A stretch of 64,000 nucleotides of DNA from Argopecten irradians. Lineage: Eukaryota; Mollusca; Bivalvia; Pectinida; Pectinidae. The position numbers were made by a program, and so were the translations under genes. Position 1 is the first letter of the stretch; each line of letters starts with the position of its first letter. Shown in pieces: positions 12,801 through 23,287 of this stretch. The notes under the pieces were generated by a model, which did no database searches, was not told the origin of the DNA, and was given only the letters and a program-made list of their open reading frames with translations. The stretch is from the NCBI RefSeq assembly GCF_041381155.1, contig NC_091134.1, positions 56,906,467 to 56,970,466 on the forward strand, given 5' to 3'.

Positions 12801-14996
12801 AGACAGGAGATATAACACACATTCTTCTGATCCTATATCACAAGCACTATTCAGTAAACTAAGCTTCATCGTCTCATTCATGTATGGATATATTCTCTTC
12901 AGTACATCTAAACGATCATTGGATGTAACCTGCTCAATCAAGGAAGAAACCGGTGCGTCTCGATTAAGATTGATTCCCTCCGATAGCAGATATAACACGC
13001 ACTCTTTTGAACCATATTGGCATGCGGTTAGTAATACATCAAGTTTGATGTCATACGTTACATCTTTCAATACCGTTTTAAGGATATTCACACTGTTTGC
13101 TTTGGTTGCGGAAAATAGAGAGCAATTGTCAGGTTTCACATCTTCAGAAAGCAAATACAGCGCACATTCTTCTGACCCTGTATCACACGCTATATTCAAT
13201 AAAACTGTTTTAGTCTCAGTTTTTACGAATTTCAGAACTTTTTGAAGAATATCGATATCTCCCTTACCTCCCTTGTTACCCCTGCTAATCAATGACCACC
13301 AATCAGTGTTTCTGTCAGGTTCCACTCCCTGACGCAGAAGATATAAAGCACATTCTACTGAACCAGAAACAAATGTTTGTTTTAATAAATTAACTTTCAT
13401 CTCACTATTCAAGTAGCCAACAATTTTCTCAAGTAATGTAACATTATCGGTGCCCCCATTACCTCTTCTCATCAGTGACCACAGAGGTGTTTTACTGTCA
13501 GGCACGGCTCCCTCAGATAGAAGATATAAAACACATTCCTCCGAACCAGCTGAACATGCATTATCTAAAACATCTTTCCTGATGTCATCACTTATATCCA
13601 AACGTTTGAGTAAATCAACCTTACCTCCCATTGCTGCCATAGAGGGCGTCTGTTTGTCAGGTTTAACCCCCTTACTCAGGAAATATAGAGCACATTCCAA
13701 TGAACCAGAACGACATGCATTATTTAACAAATAAAGTTTTGTCTCATTGTTTAAGTACACAAACACTTCCTTCAACACATTCAAGTCTCCTTTCCCTTGC
13801 CGTTCATCACCTCTTGTGATCAATGACCACCAATCTGTTTTGATGTTTGGCTTGACTCCTGAGTGTAAAAGATACAAAGCGGATTCTACGAAACCGTATT
13901 CGCATGCATAAAGAAACAATTCCAGTTTCATTTCACCATTCAAGTATCCATCAATTTTCCTCAATGCATCCACATTTCTCTCACCGCGAATTGTAATAGT
14001 GCTTAAGTAAGATCCCCACGGTGTGTCTACGTCTGGCTTGACTCCCTCAGACAAAAGATATAAAACACATTTTTCTGAACCATTGCGACATGCAGTGTTA
14101 AGCAATTCAAGTTTAATGTCATCATCCATGAACAGTTCAATTTCCTTAAGTTCGTCCAAAATGTCAGACCTTATACATACAGAAAACAAAGACCACCAAT
14201 TCGTGTCAATGTCAGGTTTGAACCCCTCATGAAGAAGATATAAAGCACATTTTGCAGCACAGCATGAAAAAGCTTCATTTAGCAAGGAGCATTTTGTTTG
14301 TTCATTTGCACTTTTGATCACTTTTGTAAGCACATTCAAACAATTTCCCTTCACGGCGCAAACAGATGTAGTTACGTCAGGCTTGATGCCTTCGCTCAAA
14401 AGATGTAGAGCGCACTCTTCGAATCCTTCAGAACATAGTTCATTCAACAATGAAGACTTAATATCATCAGTCAAGTATGCAACCATTTCCTTGATTCCAT
14501 CCACATTTTCTCCAGAGAGACCATAACACCATGTGACCAATTTCCACAATGGTGTATCCTTGTCTGGTTTAACTCCCTCGCCCAACAAATATAGTGCGCA
14601 TTCGAGTGAATGATTTCCGCATGCTTCAAATAGTAATTTATGTCTTATTTCATCATTTAATACTCCTTTTAGTTCTCTAAGGACTTTTGAACAATTTCTC
14701 CGGACAGCCTTAAATGGTGTTTTCTTGTCAGGTTTGACCTCCATGCTCAGCAGATATAGCGCACAGTCTTCGGAACCACTAGTACATGACTTACTTAACA
14801 GGTTCAGCTTGATCTCGTCATTGATGTATCTAAATACTTTCTGAAGCACATCAACTTCTCCCTTATCATACAATCGACCCCTTGTAATCAGAGACCACCA
14901 ATTTGCATCAATGGCAGGTTCAACTCCCTCGCTAAGCAGATGAAAAGCAACTTCTGGAACACCATGTTGGAATACCCTCTTCAAAAACCTATGTCT
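9888..14996 (-). repeat. About 28 ankyrin-like repeats plus a partial last unit (protein level)
   Basis: Consensus of one unit: (M/T)K-LLN-AC-SGSEECALYLLSEGVKPDKDT, then WWSLI and a variable stretch, then DVLKKV-YLNDE. The first half looks like an ankyrin helix pair with a loop; the second half is a more divergent pair, so each roughly 60-residue unit may equal two ankyrin repeats. I counted 28 full units and a shortened 29th that ends in QACITVD. Units differ clearly in sequence, so most of the array is old, although the last two are close to each other. The most variable part is the stretch after WWSLI, a candidate recognition surface. Confidence 0.8.
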
Positions 14997-16237
14997 ATCA
15001 ACATTTCTCTTACTGAACCTAATGAAAGCTTCCAAAAACATACAATCTTTCCATACGTCTAATCTACCGATTATGCTGCCATACGTCTCACTTTCAATCT
15101 CTTTGAGCAATCGTTCACACATATGTCCATAATCATTAGACGATATGACAACTTTGTCAGTAGAGTTTGTCGACGTTGTAATATAAACGAGAGCATCCAT
15201 AGGACATTTCTGTATGTAACCAACTGGTGTTGTATTTCCATAGAGAAGACCTACTGTAACATATATCGAATCATGATCAAATACGTACACTTCATTACCA
15301 ATATCAAAACCGGTCTTCTTGACTAAAAATCCTGATAATGTGTCCAGACTTTTTTTCACGAAACCTATCTTTTTCTTAAAGGTCAGAGAGTGACAATTGA
15401 CTGTAGCATCTTCATCATTAAGTAAATTGATTTCGAATGCTTCCTCTAACAAAGATTCGTTTACTCGATCAGCGTTTGGGTCCAGATCGCTCACCATTAG
15501 CCTTCCTCCATTAAGGAAGAGAAATAAGATAGCAGAACATTCCGGCAGTTTTGATAATGCTTCTACCAAAAATTGAACTGGTTTTTCAAAAAAGTCTACG
15601 CGACTTTTCTGTAATTCCAGTGAATTACGGAAAAGTTGACAACATTGTGGGAAGCCAATGTTTGGTGCAAAAGCTAATATGGCATTTATTTCGTTCTCTT
15701 CCCATGTAAAATTGTTTGGCGTGTACAATTCTAAAAGTTTTTGTTTTTCTTCAAACATTTTGTACGTGTTAGAGCTCATATCAATTATGTTATCTTCGGT
15801 AAACACTACTTGCAAAGAAGATTTCTTCAATGCATTAAATACCTCGTTACGAATTGTAATGATAAGGAAATTGCCCTGGGATTGGCTATCACAAAACAAT
15901 GTTTCTATATGCGAGATTCGTTTGTTCCACTCTTGTACATCCATACTATTTGCATATTTCTCACCAAAAATATCATCAATACAAGCAATAAGGTTAGCGT
16001 TAGGAGTGAGTAAATCTAATTTGTGAATATTGTGAACCTGAATGGGTTGTCTACCGTGCTGCTCATCCATCAGCCAGGCCAAGAGTTGAATGGCAGTAGC
16101 AGTTTTACCGTCTCCTGTGTTCCCCTTGATCACTAAAACTCTGTTCTTTTGGAGCTTGTCTTTTGCATCACGGAAAGCTTTCGTCTTCAGAAATTTTTTC
16201 TTTTCCTTTTCTTGCTTGATCCTATGTTTTGTTGTCT
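9888..16237 (-). CDS. Exon 3 of the NLR-like gene: STAND NTPase and ankyrin-like repeats
   Basis: One uninterrupted exon of 6350 nt. It starts with the 2 bases that finish the Glu codon, then a basic linker (QEKEKKKFLKTKAF), the beta strand NRVLVIK and Walker A GNTGDGKT. IACIDDIFG and FLIITIRNEVF fit Walker B and a sensor strand; VYVFDHDSIYVTVG resembles the conserved F-x-H-D-S-I segment near the end of nSTAND3 modules. The rest is repeat. A large intronless NTPase-plus-repeat exon is common in expanded invertebrate STAND families and lets repeats change without splice problems. Confidence 0.85.
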
Positions 16238-19200
16238 CTGAATGAAAAATGGCATATATAGTGAAATGATTGGATCAAGATAATACCGGATTTTAAAACA
16301 AGACAACAGACCATATCTAGGATATTAGCGCCTTACATGGTCACCTTATAGTTATATTAAATGATTATGCTATTTCAAAAATGTATCTTTTTCCGAAAAA
16401 AATGACCATTTGCTCTAGCTTTTAATAGAAAATATGTCACACGACATCAAGACCTTTGACCTTCAATTATAATGAGCGACAAATTGTCTTTTACAGTGTG
16501 TAATTCTGTAGCATATCTTAAACAGTTAGAACTATTGAAATTTGAATACATTTAAGTTTTGATCTGGAAAATAATGATAATCCTTTAACAGCAGTGGATA
16601 ATGTGATAAGATATTATCTATATGTCGTTATCCATGTAGAACGTATGACTAGGAAAAAACAGCGGAAATAAGAGGAAAAAGACAAGGGGCGATAATCAAA
16701 AATGGAACCAGAAAAACCCGTGATAGTTAGCAGAACCTTCTTTCTTAGGGGTGACGTAGCTGTGTATATTCCACATATAGCAAATGTAGCCTGATCGTAA
16801 TTTAAAACAGGAATGTAAAGATTCAACAGCCGACATGAAATTCCAGCAGTCGATATAGCAAAAGAGTAATTAGAACAGAGCTTTTAGAAAATGATGACAA
16901 CCGGTGTTTATTTTCCCCACTCGCGGCAACTAGAAAACAATGGATGTAGTCACATTTGAGAAAGATCTTTTCGTGGCTTTATAAACCTTATACATGTACA
17001 GGGAAAAGCTTTTAATCGACCATAGCGTTACCGAAATAATAGTAAGAACTCGTTACAAAATTTCATTGTCAATCCCTGTTAGAATTGAATGGCTTTTGTT
17101 CTTAATGTTTAACAAGGACTACAACATTTCAGTTAAATTAGGTTTAAAATTAAAATTTCGTACCTTCCATATAGTCTCAGAACATTTCAATAAAGTCTTA
17201 TTATTGATATAACCCAGTGGGTGAGTATCGATAGAGATGTTATAAATAATAATATCATAATACCTACCTATCATCGGAATGAGATCTTTGTGGATATCTG
17301 TGGAAATAAGTTCAAACGTATTAGATAAACTGTTATTAATCAAATGTGTATACTTTGTGATGATGGTGTAATTCTAGAATTATTTCAACGAAATTTCAGT
17401 CATGTTGGTTTAGGCCCAGTACATAGGATATATACTATATCAGAAAATGAAAATCGTCAGTAGAATTGGCTTTCCACTGTAAATATCCAAATTATCTCTA
17501 TTATTATTGAAAGATCAAATTCCAGGATAGCTTTGAATATGCTTATTAAGCGATTGTTTGGTGGGAAAATGCATAATAGTCACAAATCTTGCTTTTTGAG
17601 TCAATGAGTTACTTTCAAAACATTGAACATTTCCGATATATCAGTCTAAACTTTACTGATGTTAGAAACGTATTTGTATTTCAATTTCAAACATTTGAAG
17701 AGTTTATCGGTTATGTAATACCTTCTTTGTCATTCATGTTTCTTTCTATAATCGTCTGTCTAGCTTCCATGGTTTCTTGTCTGGCAGAGACATCAGTGAT
17801 ATCTGTCGCCATGGTATCCTGTCTGGCAGAGATGTCAGTGATATCTGTCGCCATGGTTTCCTGTTTGGCAGAGACATCAGTGATATTTGTCGCCATGGTT
17901 TCCTGTCTGGCTGAGACATCAGTGATATTTGTCGTCATGGTTTCCTGTCTGGCAGAGATGTCAGTGATATCTGTCGCCATGGTTTCCTGTTTGGCAGAGA
18001 CATCAGTGATATTTGTCGCCATGGTATCCTGTCTGGCAGAGATGTCAGTGATATCTGTCGCCATGGTTTCCTGTTTGGCAGAGACATCAGTGATATTTGT
18101 CGCCATGGTATCCTGTCTGGCAGAGATGTCAGTGATATCTGTCGCCATGGTTTCCTGTCTGGCTGAGACATCAGTGATATTTGTCGCCATGGTATCCTGT
18201 CTGGCAGAGATGTCAGTGATATCTGTCGCCATGGTTTCCTGTTTGGCAGAGACATCAGTGATATTTGTCGCCATGGTTTCCTGTCTGGCAGAGACATCAG
18301 TGATATCTGTCGCCATGGTATCCTGTCTGGCAGAGATGTCAGTGATATCTGTCGCCATGGTTTCCTGTTTGGCAGAGACATCAGTGATATTTGTCGCCAT
18401 GGTTTCCTGTCTGGCTGAGACATCAGTGATATTTGTCGTCATGGTTTCCTGTCTGGTTATGACGTCAATGATATTTGTCGCCATGGTTTCCTGTCTGGTG
18501 ATGACGTCAGTGATATTTGTCGACATGGTTTCCTGTCTGGCTGAGACATCAGTGATATTTGTCGACATGGTTTCCTGTCTGGTGATGACGTCAGTGATAT
18601 CTGTCGCCATGGTATCCTGTCTGGTGATGACGTCAGTGATATCTGTCGCCATGGCTTCCTGTTTGTCTATTAGTGTATCCTGTTTAGCTTAAGAAATTGA
18701 AAATAAGTTACAATTAGAATGTTCGCTGGTGATATGATTACATATGCAAAGACAATATTCAAAGGCAGGTAATATTGTATGGAATTTGTTTGTAGCAAAC
18801 TGATATTTGATGCCAGTCGTAAGATGTTATTTAATGTGAGTGATTCATTGCCAATTTATCTCCAACACGTACAAAATTAAGAATATATTTTAGTAATAAC
18901 TTACTATCTATATCCTTTAATATGGCCTTAAATTCGTCCTCTTGTTTCCTCATTCTCTCTATATACACCTTCTCTGTATGTGGGTCCATACTCACAATCA
19001 GCAGGTTGTCAACTGCTTTCACGTATGTATCTCCCGTCAGTGTGCCTTGTTCTATCTCCTCTATACATTCACGGATTGTATCCCATATGTGACGGAACTC
19101 GATATCGGACAGAGATGCGCACGGCAAGTGTCCATAGGTCTTATTTCTATGAAATCTCAGTCTCTCTATATTGGCTCCCAGTGACCGGTCTATGGTGTCG

Positions 19201-19520
19201 GGTTTCCTGCCCCAGCCCTTTGTAGGTGGCGGTATGTTGATACCTTTGATGTTACGAACAAGCCTGTAAAGCAGGCTAAAGTCTAAATCATTTAGGGTAC
19301 CGGAAAACCGTCCGCCAGGTGGAAACAGAATTTCTAGTTGATGACGTTCAAGGTTTTGGCGAATGTGGTCTCGTTGACTCTGAAGGATGGCTGTAAGTCC
19401 AGGAGGTGGAATGTGAGTGTCTAGAACTGCTCTGAGAACGTCACTGCATACATCCAACACCAGACGACAAACTCTGGCGAAGTTCGTGGTTTCATCGTTT
19501 GAGTGGTACTTGGAAGCCAT
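9888..19520 (-). CDS. NLR-like protein: HEPN, coiled-coil repeats, STAND NTPase, ankyrin-like repeats
   Basis: Three coding exons: 19520-18905, 18687-17722 and 16237-9888. Lengths are 616, 966 and 6350 nt, together 7932 nt or 2643 residues plus stop. Both introns are phase 1 with GT donors (A/GTAAGT at 18904, G/GTATTA at 17721) and T-rich AG acceptors, and the split codons rejoin as Thr and Glu. The ATG at 19520 follows an in-frame stop. Order: DZIP3-type HEPN (about 10-160, R125..H131), coiled-coil repeats (206-527), basic linker, P-loop NTPase of the nSTAND3 type (Walker A GNTGDGKT at 566-573, Walker B IACIDDIFG with D615 and D616, possible sensor IITIRNE near 652), then about 28 ankyrin-like units (942 to end). 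By analogy with STAND receptors, the repeats would sense a ligand, the NTPase switch and oligomerise, and the HEPN cleave RNA. No transmembrane segment or signal peptide is seen, so it is probably cytosolic. The role is inferred; the exon joins are strongly supported by phase. Confidence 0.85.
16238..17721 (-). other. Second intron of the NLR-like gene
   Basis: About 1.48 kb between the coiled-coil exon and the NTPase exon, GT at 17721-17720 and AG at 16239-16238. I see no mobile element or coding sequence in it. Confidence 0.75.
17722..18687 (-). CDS. Exon 2 of the NLR-like gene: 14-residue coiled-coil repeats
   Basis: This exon is missed if only ATG-started frames are read, because it begins two bases into a split codon at 18687 and ends with G/GTATTA at 17722. 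It encodes a degenerate lead-in (TKQDTLIDKQEA), twenty-one 14-residue units of the type MATDITDVSARQET, and a tail ending IIERNMNDKE. Two heptads per unit place M, I and V at a/d positions, with Q at one core position, as expected of a coiled coil. The opposite strand is also open throughout, a by-product of the repeat and not a gene. Confidence 0.85.
17771..18652 (-). repeat. Coding minisatellite, 42-bp unit x 21
   Basis: Twenty-one tandem 42-bp units differ at few positions. Two alternating forms (ATDITDISARQDT and ATNITDVSAKQET) make a partial 84-bp higher-order repeat through most of the array. The most diverged units (VITRQ types) sit at the 5' end in gene orientation. Because 42 is divisible by three, gain or loss of units keeps the frame. 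Confidence 0.9.
18905..19520 (-). CDS. Exon 1 of the NLR-like gene: DZIP3-type HEPN domain
   Basis: Residues 1-205. The fold matches the DZIP3/hRUL138-like HEPN family: NFARVCRLVLDVCSDVLRAV near residues 13-32, DLDFSLLYRLVRNI around 78-91, an acidic and proline-rich link with KGWG, then the helix carrying FHRNKTYGHLP. R125, N126 and H131 form the HEPN R-x4-6-H motif that in active members makes a metal-independent RNase site. The residues are intact, so catalysis is possible but unproven. The exon ends in a strong A/GTAAGT donor. A T-rich tract and AG at 19556-19555, upstream of the ATG, suggest a further noncoding 5' exon. Confidence 0.85.
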
Positions 19521-20651
19521 TTCCAGTTAACGACAAGCAGAAATTTGGGAAAGACTGGAGAAAAAGAAAAGAAAGGAAAAAAAGAATATTATAGAATGAA
19601 AAAAACTTGGTATGTTGTATCACTCGTTTGAACATTTTAGTGATTTTACGACACAATATCATAATCTAGTTTTGATGTCCCACAGACGACAGAATCATAC
19701 TTAAATACAGACACTATGTCTGTAGTCTATTAATGTGTTGTTAAAAGTATCTTTCTGTCGATGCCTTAATAAGATCTAAATAATGACCCCATCCCAAACT
19801 CAAAGGTGTGTCGGGACCACAATCATTAATTTAAAGTTACTATTCAATACTATTACATGTTTAACTATTCAAATTAAACTATCATTCAAATTACAATCAT
19901 AACTATTAGAATTACTATCATTACTGCCTGTTGGTTACTTTAACATTTCAAAATGCAATTGACATGATGAAGTTGCTTCTTTCATGTAAAGATAAAATAA
20001 ATTATCAAAATCTATGTAATCATTTACTCAGCATTATCTTAGTTTTACGACAAACAGGTTTAGCGGTTTCTTATTATTTGAGAATAATCACGGTTGTGCC
20101 AAAACCCTGATATATCTTCACTAATGCTTTCTTATTATTAAAATAATCTTTATATATCTATAAATTTAGAGTCGCTACACAAATATCCGTCAAAACAGTA
20201 CCGCAAATCTTAAAAAAAAGATCACATCAATAAACAGTTTCCGAATGAGATGATAAAAGTATCGTTGTATCATTACCAATGGTTTTAGTAGATGACGAGA
20301 TTAAACAAATAACAAGACAGATTGAACAACAGATTTTTCTTTCTAAATCAAAACACAAAAAGTATGAAGCCAACGAGAATAATCAGCCATTCCAAAAAAA
20401 TGATCCCACTTTAATACAAAAACGATGAAAAAATAAAGTCGTTCAAAATATCAATGGTATAGATTGTTTTGGAAGAAGAACATGTATAGAAAAATCTCTG
20501 AAATTTTTACACACACACACACACACACATCTCTATCAGAATTCGAATAACGACATGTGAAACTTTTGTATCTCTTATTTTCGTTACGGATGTTAGGAAA
20601 TATATTCATTAAGCATATGAAAAATCCCTTTATATTTCTGAAATCTGACAA
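19521..20651. other. Upstream flank of the NLR-like gene
   Basis: This must contain its promoter and probably a noncoding exon, but I cannot place a TATA box or start site with confidence. A short (CA)n tract lies at about 20509-20529. No coding sequence recognised. Confidence 0.4.
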
Positions 20652-20728
20652 AAATATACACACAAATATTGGCAGGGTCACATTGGATTGATTCCAATGT
20701 GACCCTGCCAATATTCGTGTGTATATTT
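20652..20728. repeat. Near-perfect 77-bp hairpin
   Basis: Arms of about 35 bases (ATTGGCAGGGTCACATTGGA against TCCAATGTGACCCTGCCAAT, and beyond) around a loop of a few bases, with only one or two mismatches. Size and shape suit a tiny MITE. A precursor of a small RNA is also possible. There is no recognisable target-site duplication. Confidence 0.6.
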
Positions 20729-20942
20729 ATGTAAGATTTTTCAAAAAATAAGTAAAATGTATTACGTGGTGTTGTCACTATTTTATTGATATTATCTGCC
20801 TTCATTTTTTCTCTTCGAAATTATTCAACAGAACTATTGAGTATCGGGGAAAGGAGTTGCTCAATATCATGAAGAGGAAATGCATGTACATATACATGTA
20901 GTGAAATGGTTTACATTTTGTAAATGCCATATAATAAAACAG

Positions 20943-21077
20943 ATATCGACCTGTTTTCAAGTGGATACGGTGATTTATCAACTCTCGAAAGTGATATAAC
21001 CCTCGGCCTTCGGCCTCGTGTAATATCACTTTCTCGAGTTGATAAATCACCATATCCACCTGAAAACAGGTCGATAT
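20943..21077. mobile_element. 135-bp palindromic MITE
   Basis: Inverted arms of about 60 bases run from ATATCGACCTGTTTTCA to TGAAAACAGGTCGATAT and meet at CTCGGCCTTCGGCCTCG. Divergence between arms is low. No coding sequence. Superfamily not assigned. Confidence 0.65.
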
Positions 21078-21078
21078 T

Positions 21079-21174
21079 TGTATATTGTCATACTTTATAA
21101 GTATCAAGCAAAACAACGGCAACAAAACTCTACCCGCATATCAATTTGAATTGAAAATTAGCCTCGACTATATC
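21079..21174. repeat. Direct repeat, left copy (96 bp)
   Basis: It matches 21723-21819 with only a few differences. The pair flanks the segment 21175-21722. It is far too long for a transposon target-site duplication, so a local duplication is likely. Confidence 0.75.
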
Positions 21175-21722
21175 AGCATGAATAATGGCATACCGTATTA
21201 ATACTAACATACATGTACTATCAATGCCGTGATTGAAGGTTTTATTTGAATGATTAAATTAATGTGTTAATATTATAGAATGTAATGTTACATTTATATG
21301 TGAAAATACTATTAATGTGATTTGAGTAACGTAAATGTAATATTATGCGAACAAGATCATGTATAAGTAATGTGATGTAAGAATGAGATAACATGAAATA
21401 ATATTAATGTAATGTGCTAGTAACGTCTAATGTATTATAATATATAGTCAATACAATGTAACGTATCAATGTAATGTGCGATGGTTAATGAATGTTTTTC
21501 CGTAAGTAATGTATAAATGTAATATGAGAGTGTTAAAACGTGTTGAGTGACAATAACATATTAATGGTATATGTTAATACTGGATAAAAATATAATATGA
21601 AAGTTAAAAAATAAATGTGACGAATGTAAATATATCGTAATGTGAGATATCTCTCTACACTGCATACGTGTACGCTGCGAGTTTGTTGTGTGTCTGTAAA
21701 GTAATAAAGAACTGAACTGAAC
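21175..21722 (+). mobile_element. Possible 3' end of a non-LTR retroelement with (GAACT)n tail
   Basis: The segment is rich in TAATGTAATG-like words and ends AATAAAGAACTGAACTGAAC. An AATAAA followed by a short pentanucleotide tail is typical of LINE and SINE 3' ends in invertebrates. No reverse transcriptase frame is present, so this would be a heavily 5'-truncated copy. Confidence 0.35.
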
Positions 21723-21819
21723 TGTATATTGTCATACTTTATAAGTATCAAGCAAAACAACGGCAACAAAACTCTATCCAGCATATCAATTTGAATTGAA
21801 AATTAGCCTCGACTATATC
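21723..21819. repeat. Direct repeat, right copy (97 bp)
   Basis: Partner of 21079-21174. It begins TGTATATTGTCATAC and ends CTCGACTATATC, and runs into the minisatellite shortly afterwards. Confidence 0.75.
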
Positions 21820-21850
21820 TAGAAAGTAAATTCCAAATTTCAAAAGATAC

Positions 21851-23287
21851 AATAAAACACATGACTGATGGGTGTAAATAAAACACATGACTGATGGGTG
21901 TAAAGTAAAATAAAACGCATGACTGATGGGTGTTAATAAAACACATGACCGATGGGTGTAAATAAAACACATGACTGATGGGTGTAAATAAAACACATGA
22001 CTGATGGGTGTAAAGTAAAATAAAACACATGACTGATGGGTGTAAATAAAAGACATGACTGATGGGTGTAAAGTAAAATAAAACACGTGACTGATGGGTG
22101 TAAATAAAACAAATTACTGATGGGTGTAAATAAAAGACATGACTGATGGGTGTAAAGTAAAATAAAACACATGACTGATGGGTGTAAAGTTAAATAAAAC
22201 ACATGACTGATGGGTGTAAAGTAAAATAAAACACATGACTGATGGGTGTAAATAAAAGACATGACTGATGGGTGTAAAGTAAAATAAAACACATGACTGA
22301 TGGGTGTAAATAAAACACATGACTGATGGGTGTAAATAAAACACATGACTGATAGGTGTAAATATAACACATGACTGATGGGTGTTAATAAAACACGTGA
22401 CTGATGGGTGTAAATAAAACACATGACTGATGGGTGTTAATAAAACACGTGACTGATGGGTGTAAATAAAACACATAACTTATGAGTGTAAATAAAACAC
22501 ATGACTGATGGGTGTAAATAAAACACATGACTGATGGGTGTAGATAAAACACGTGACTGATGAGTGTAAATAAAACACGTGACTGATTGGTGTAAATAAA
22601 ACACATGTCTGATGGGTGTAAATAAAACACATGACTGATGGGTGTAAATAAAACACATGACTGATAGGTGTAAATAAAACATATGACTGATGGGTGTAAA
22701 TAAAACACATGACTGATGGGTGTAAATAAAACACATAACTGATGGGTGTAAATAAAACACATGACTGATGGGTGTAAAAAACCACATGACTGATAGGTGT
22801 AAAGTAAAATAAAACACATGACTGATGGGTGTAAAGTAAAATAAAACACATGACTGATGGGTGTAAAGTAAAATAAAACACATGACTGATGGCTGTTAAG
22901 TAAAATAAAACACATGACTGTTGGATGTTAAGTAAAATAAAACACATGACTGATGGGTGTAAAGTAAAACAAAACACATGACTGATGGGTGTAAAGTAAA
23001 ATAAAATACATGACTGATGGGTGTAAAGTAAAATAAAACACATGACTGATGGGTGTAAAGTAAAATAAAACACATGACTGATGGGTGTAAAGTAAAATAA
23101 AACACATGACTGATGGGTGTAAAGTAAAATAAAATACATGACTGATGGGTGTAAAGTAAAATAAAACACATGACTGATGGGTGTTAAGTAAAATAAAACA
23201 CATGACTGATGGGTGTAAAGTAAAATAAAACACATGACTGATGGGTGTTAAGTAAAATAAAACACATGACTGATGGGTGTTAAGTAA
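21851..23287. repeat. Minisatellite with 26-bp and 32-bp units
   Basis: About 50 tandem units built on ATGACTGATGGGTGTAAA. A 26-bp form (…TAAATAAAACAC) dominates the middle, and a 32-bp form with an extra GTAAAA block makes up nearly all of 22800-23287 and alternates with the short form at the left. Open frames on the minus strand across it are repeat artefacts with no start or splice support. Confidence 0.9.

Noticed and set aside
9920-14526. Plus-strand frames opposite the ankyrin-like repeats
   Set aside because: They are shadows of the minus-strand gene repeating with its units.
17589-18692. Plus-strand 367-residue frame of MVSCLAETSVI repeats
   Set aside because: It is the antisense of the coiled-coil exon, whose minus-strand splice sites and codon phase fit the gene on both sides.
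21748-23235. Minus-strand frames rich in MCFILLYTHQSCVLF
   Set aside because: They are translations of the 26/32-bp minisatellite. Adjacent frames give the same text.
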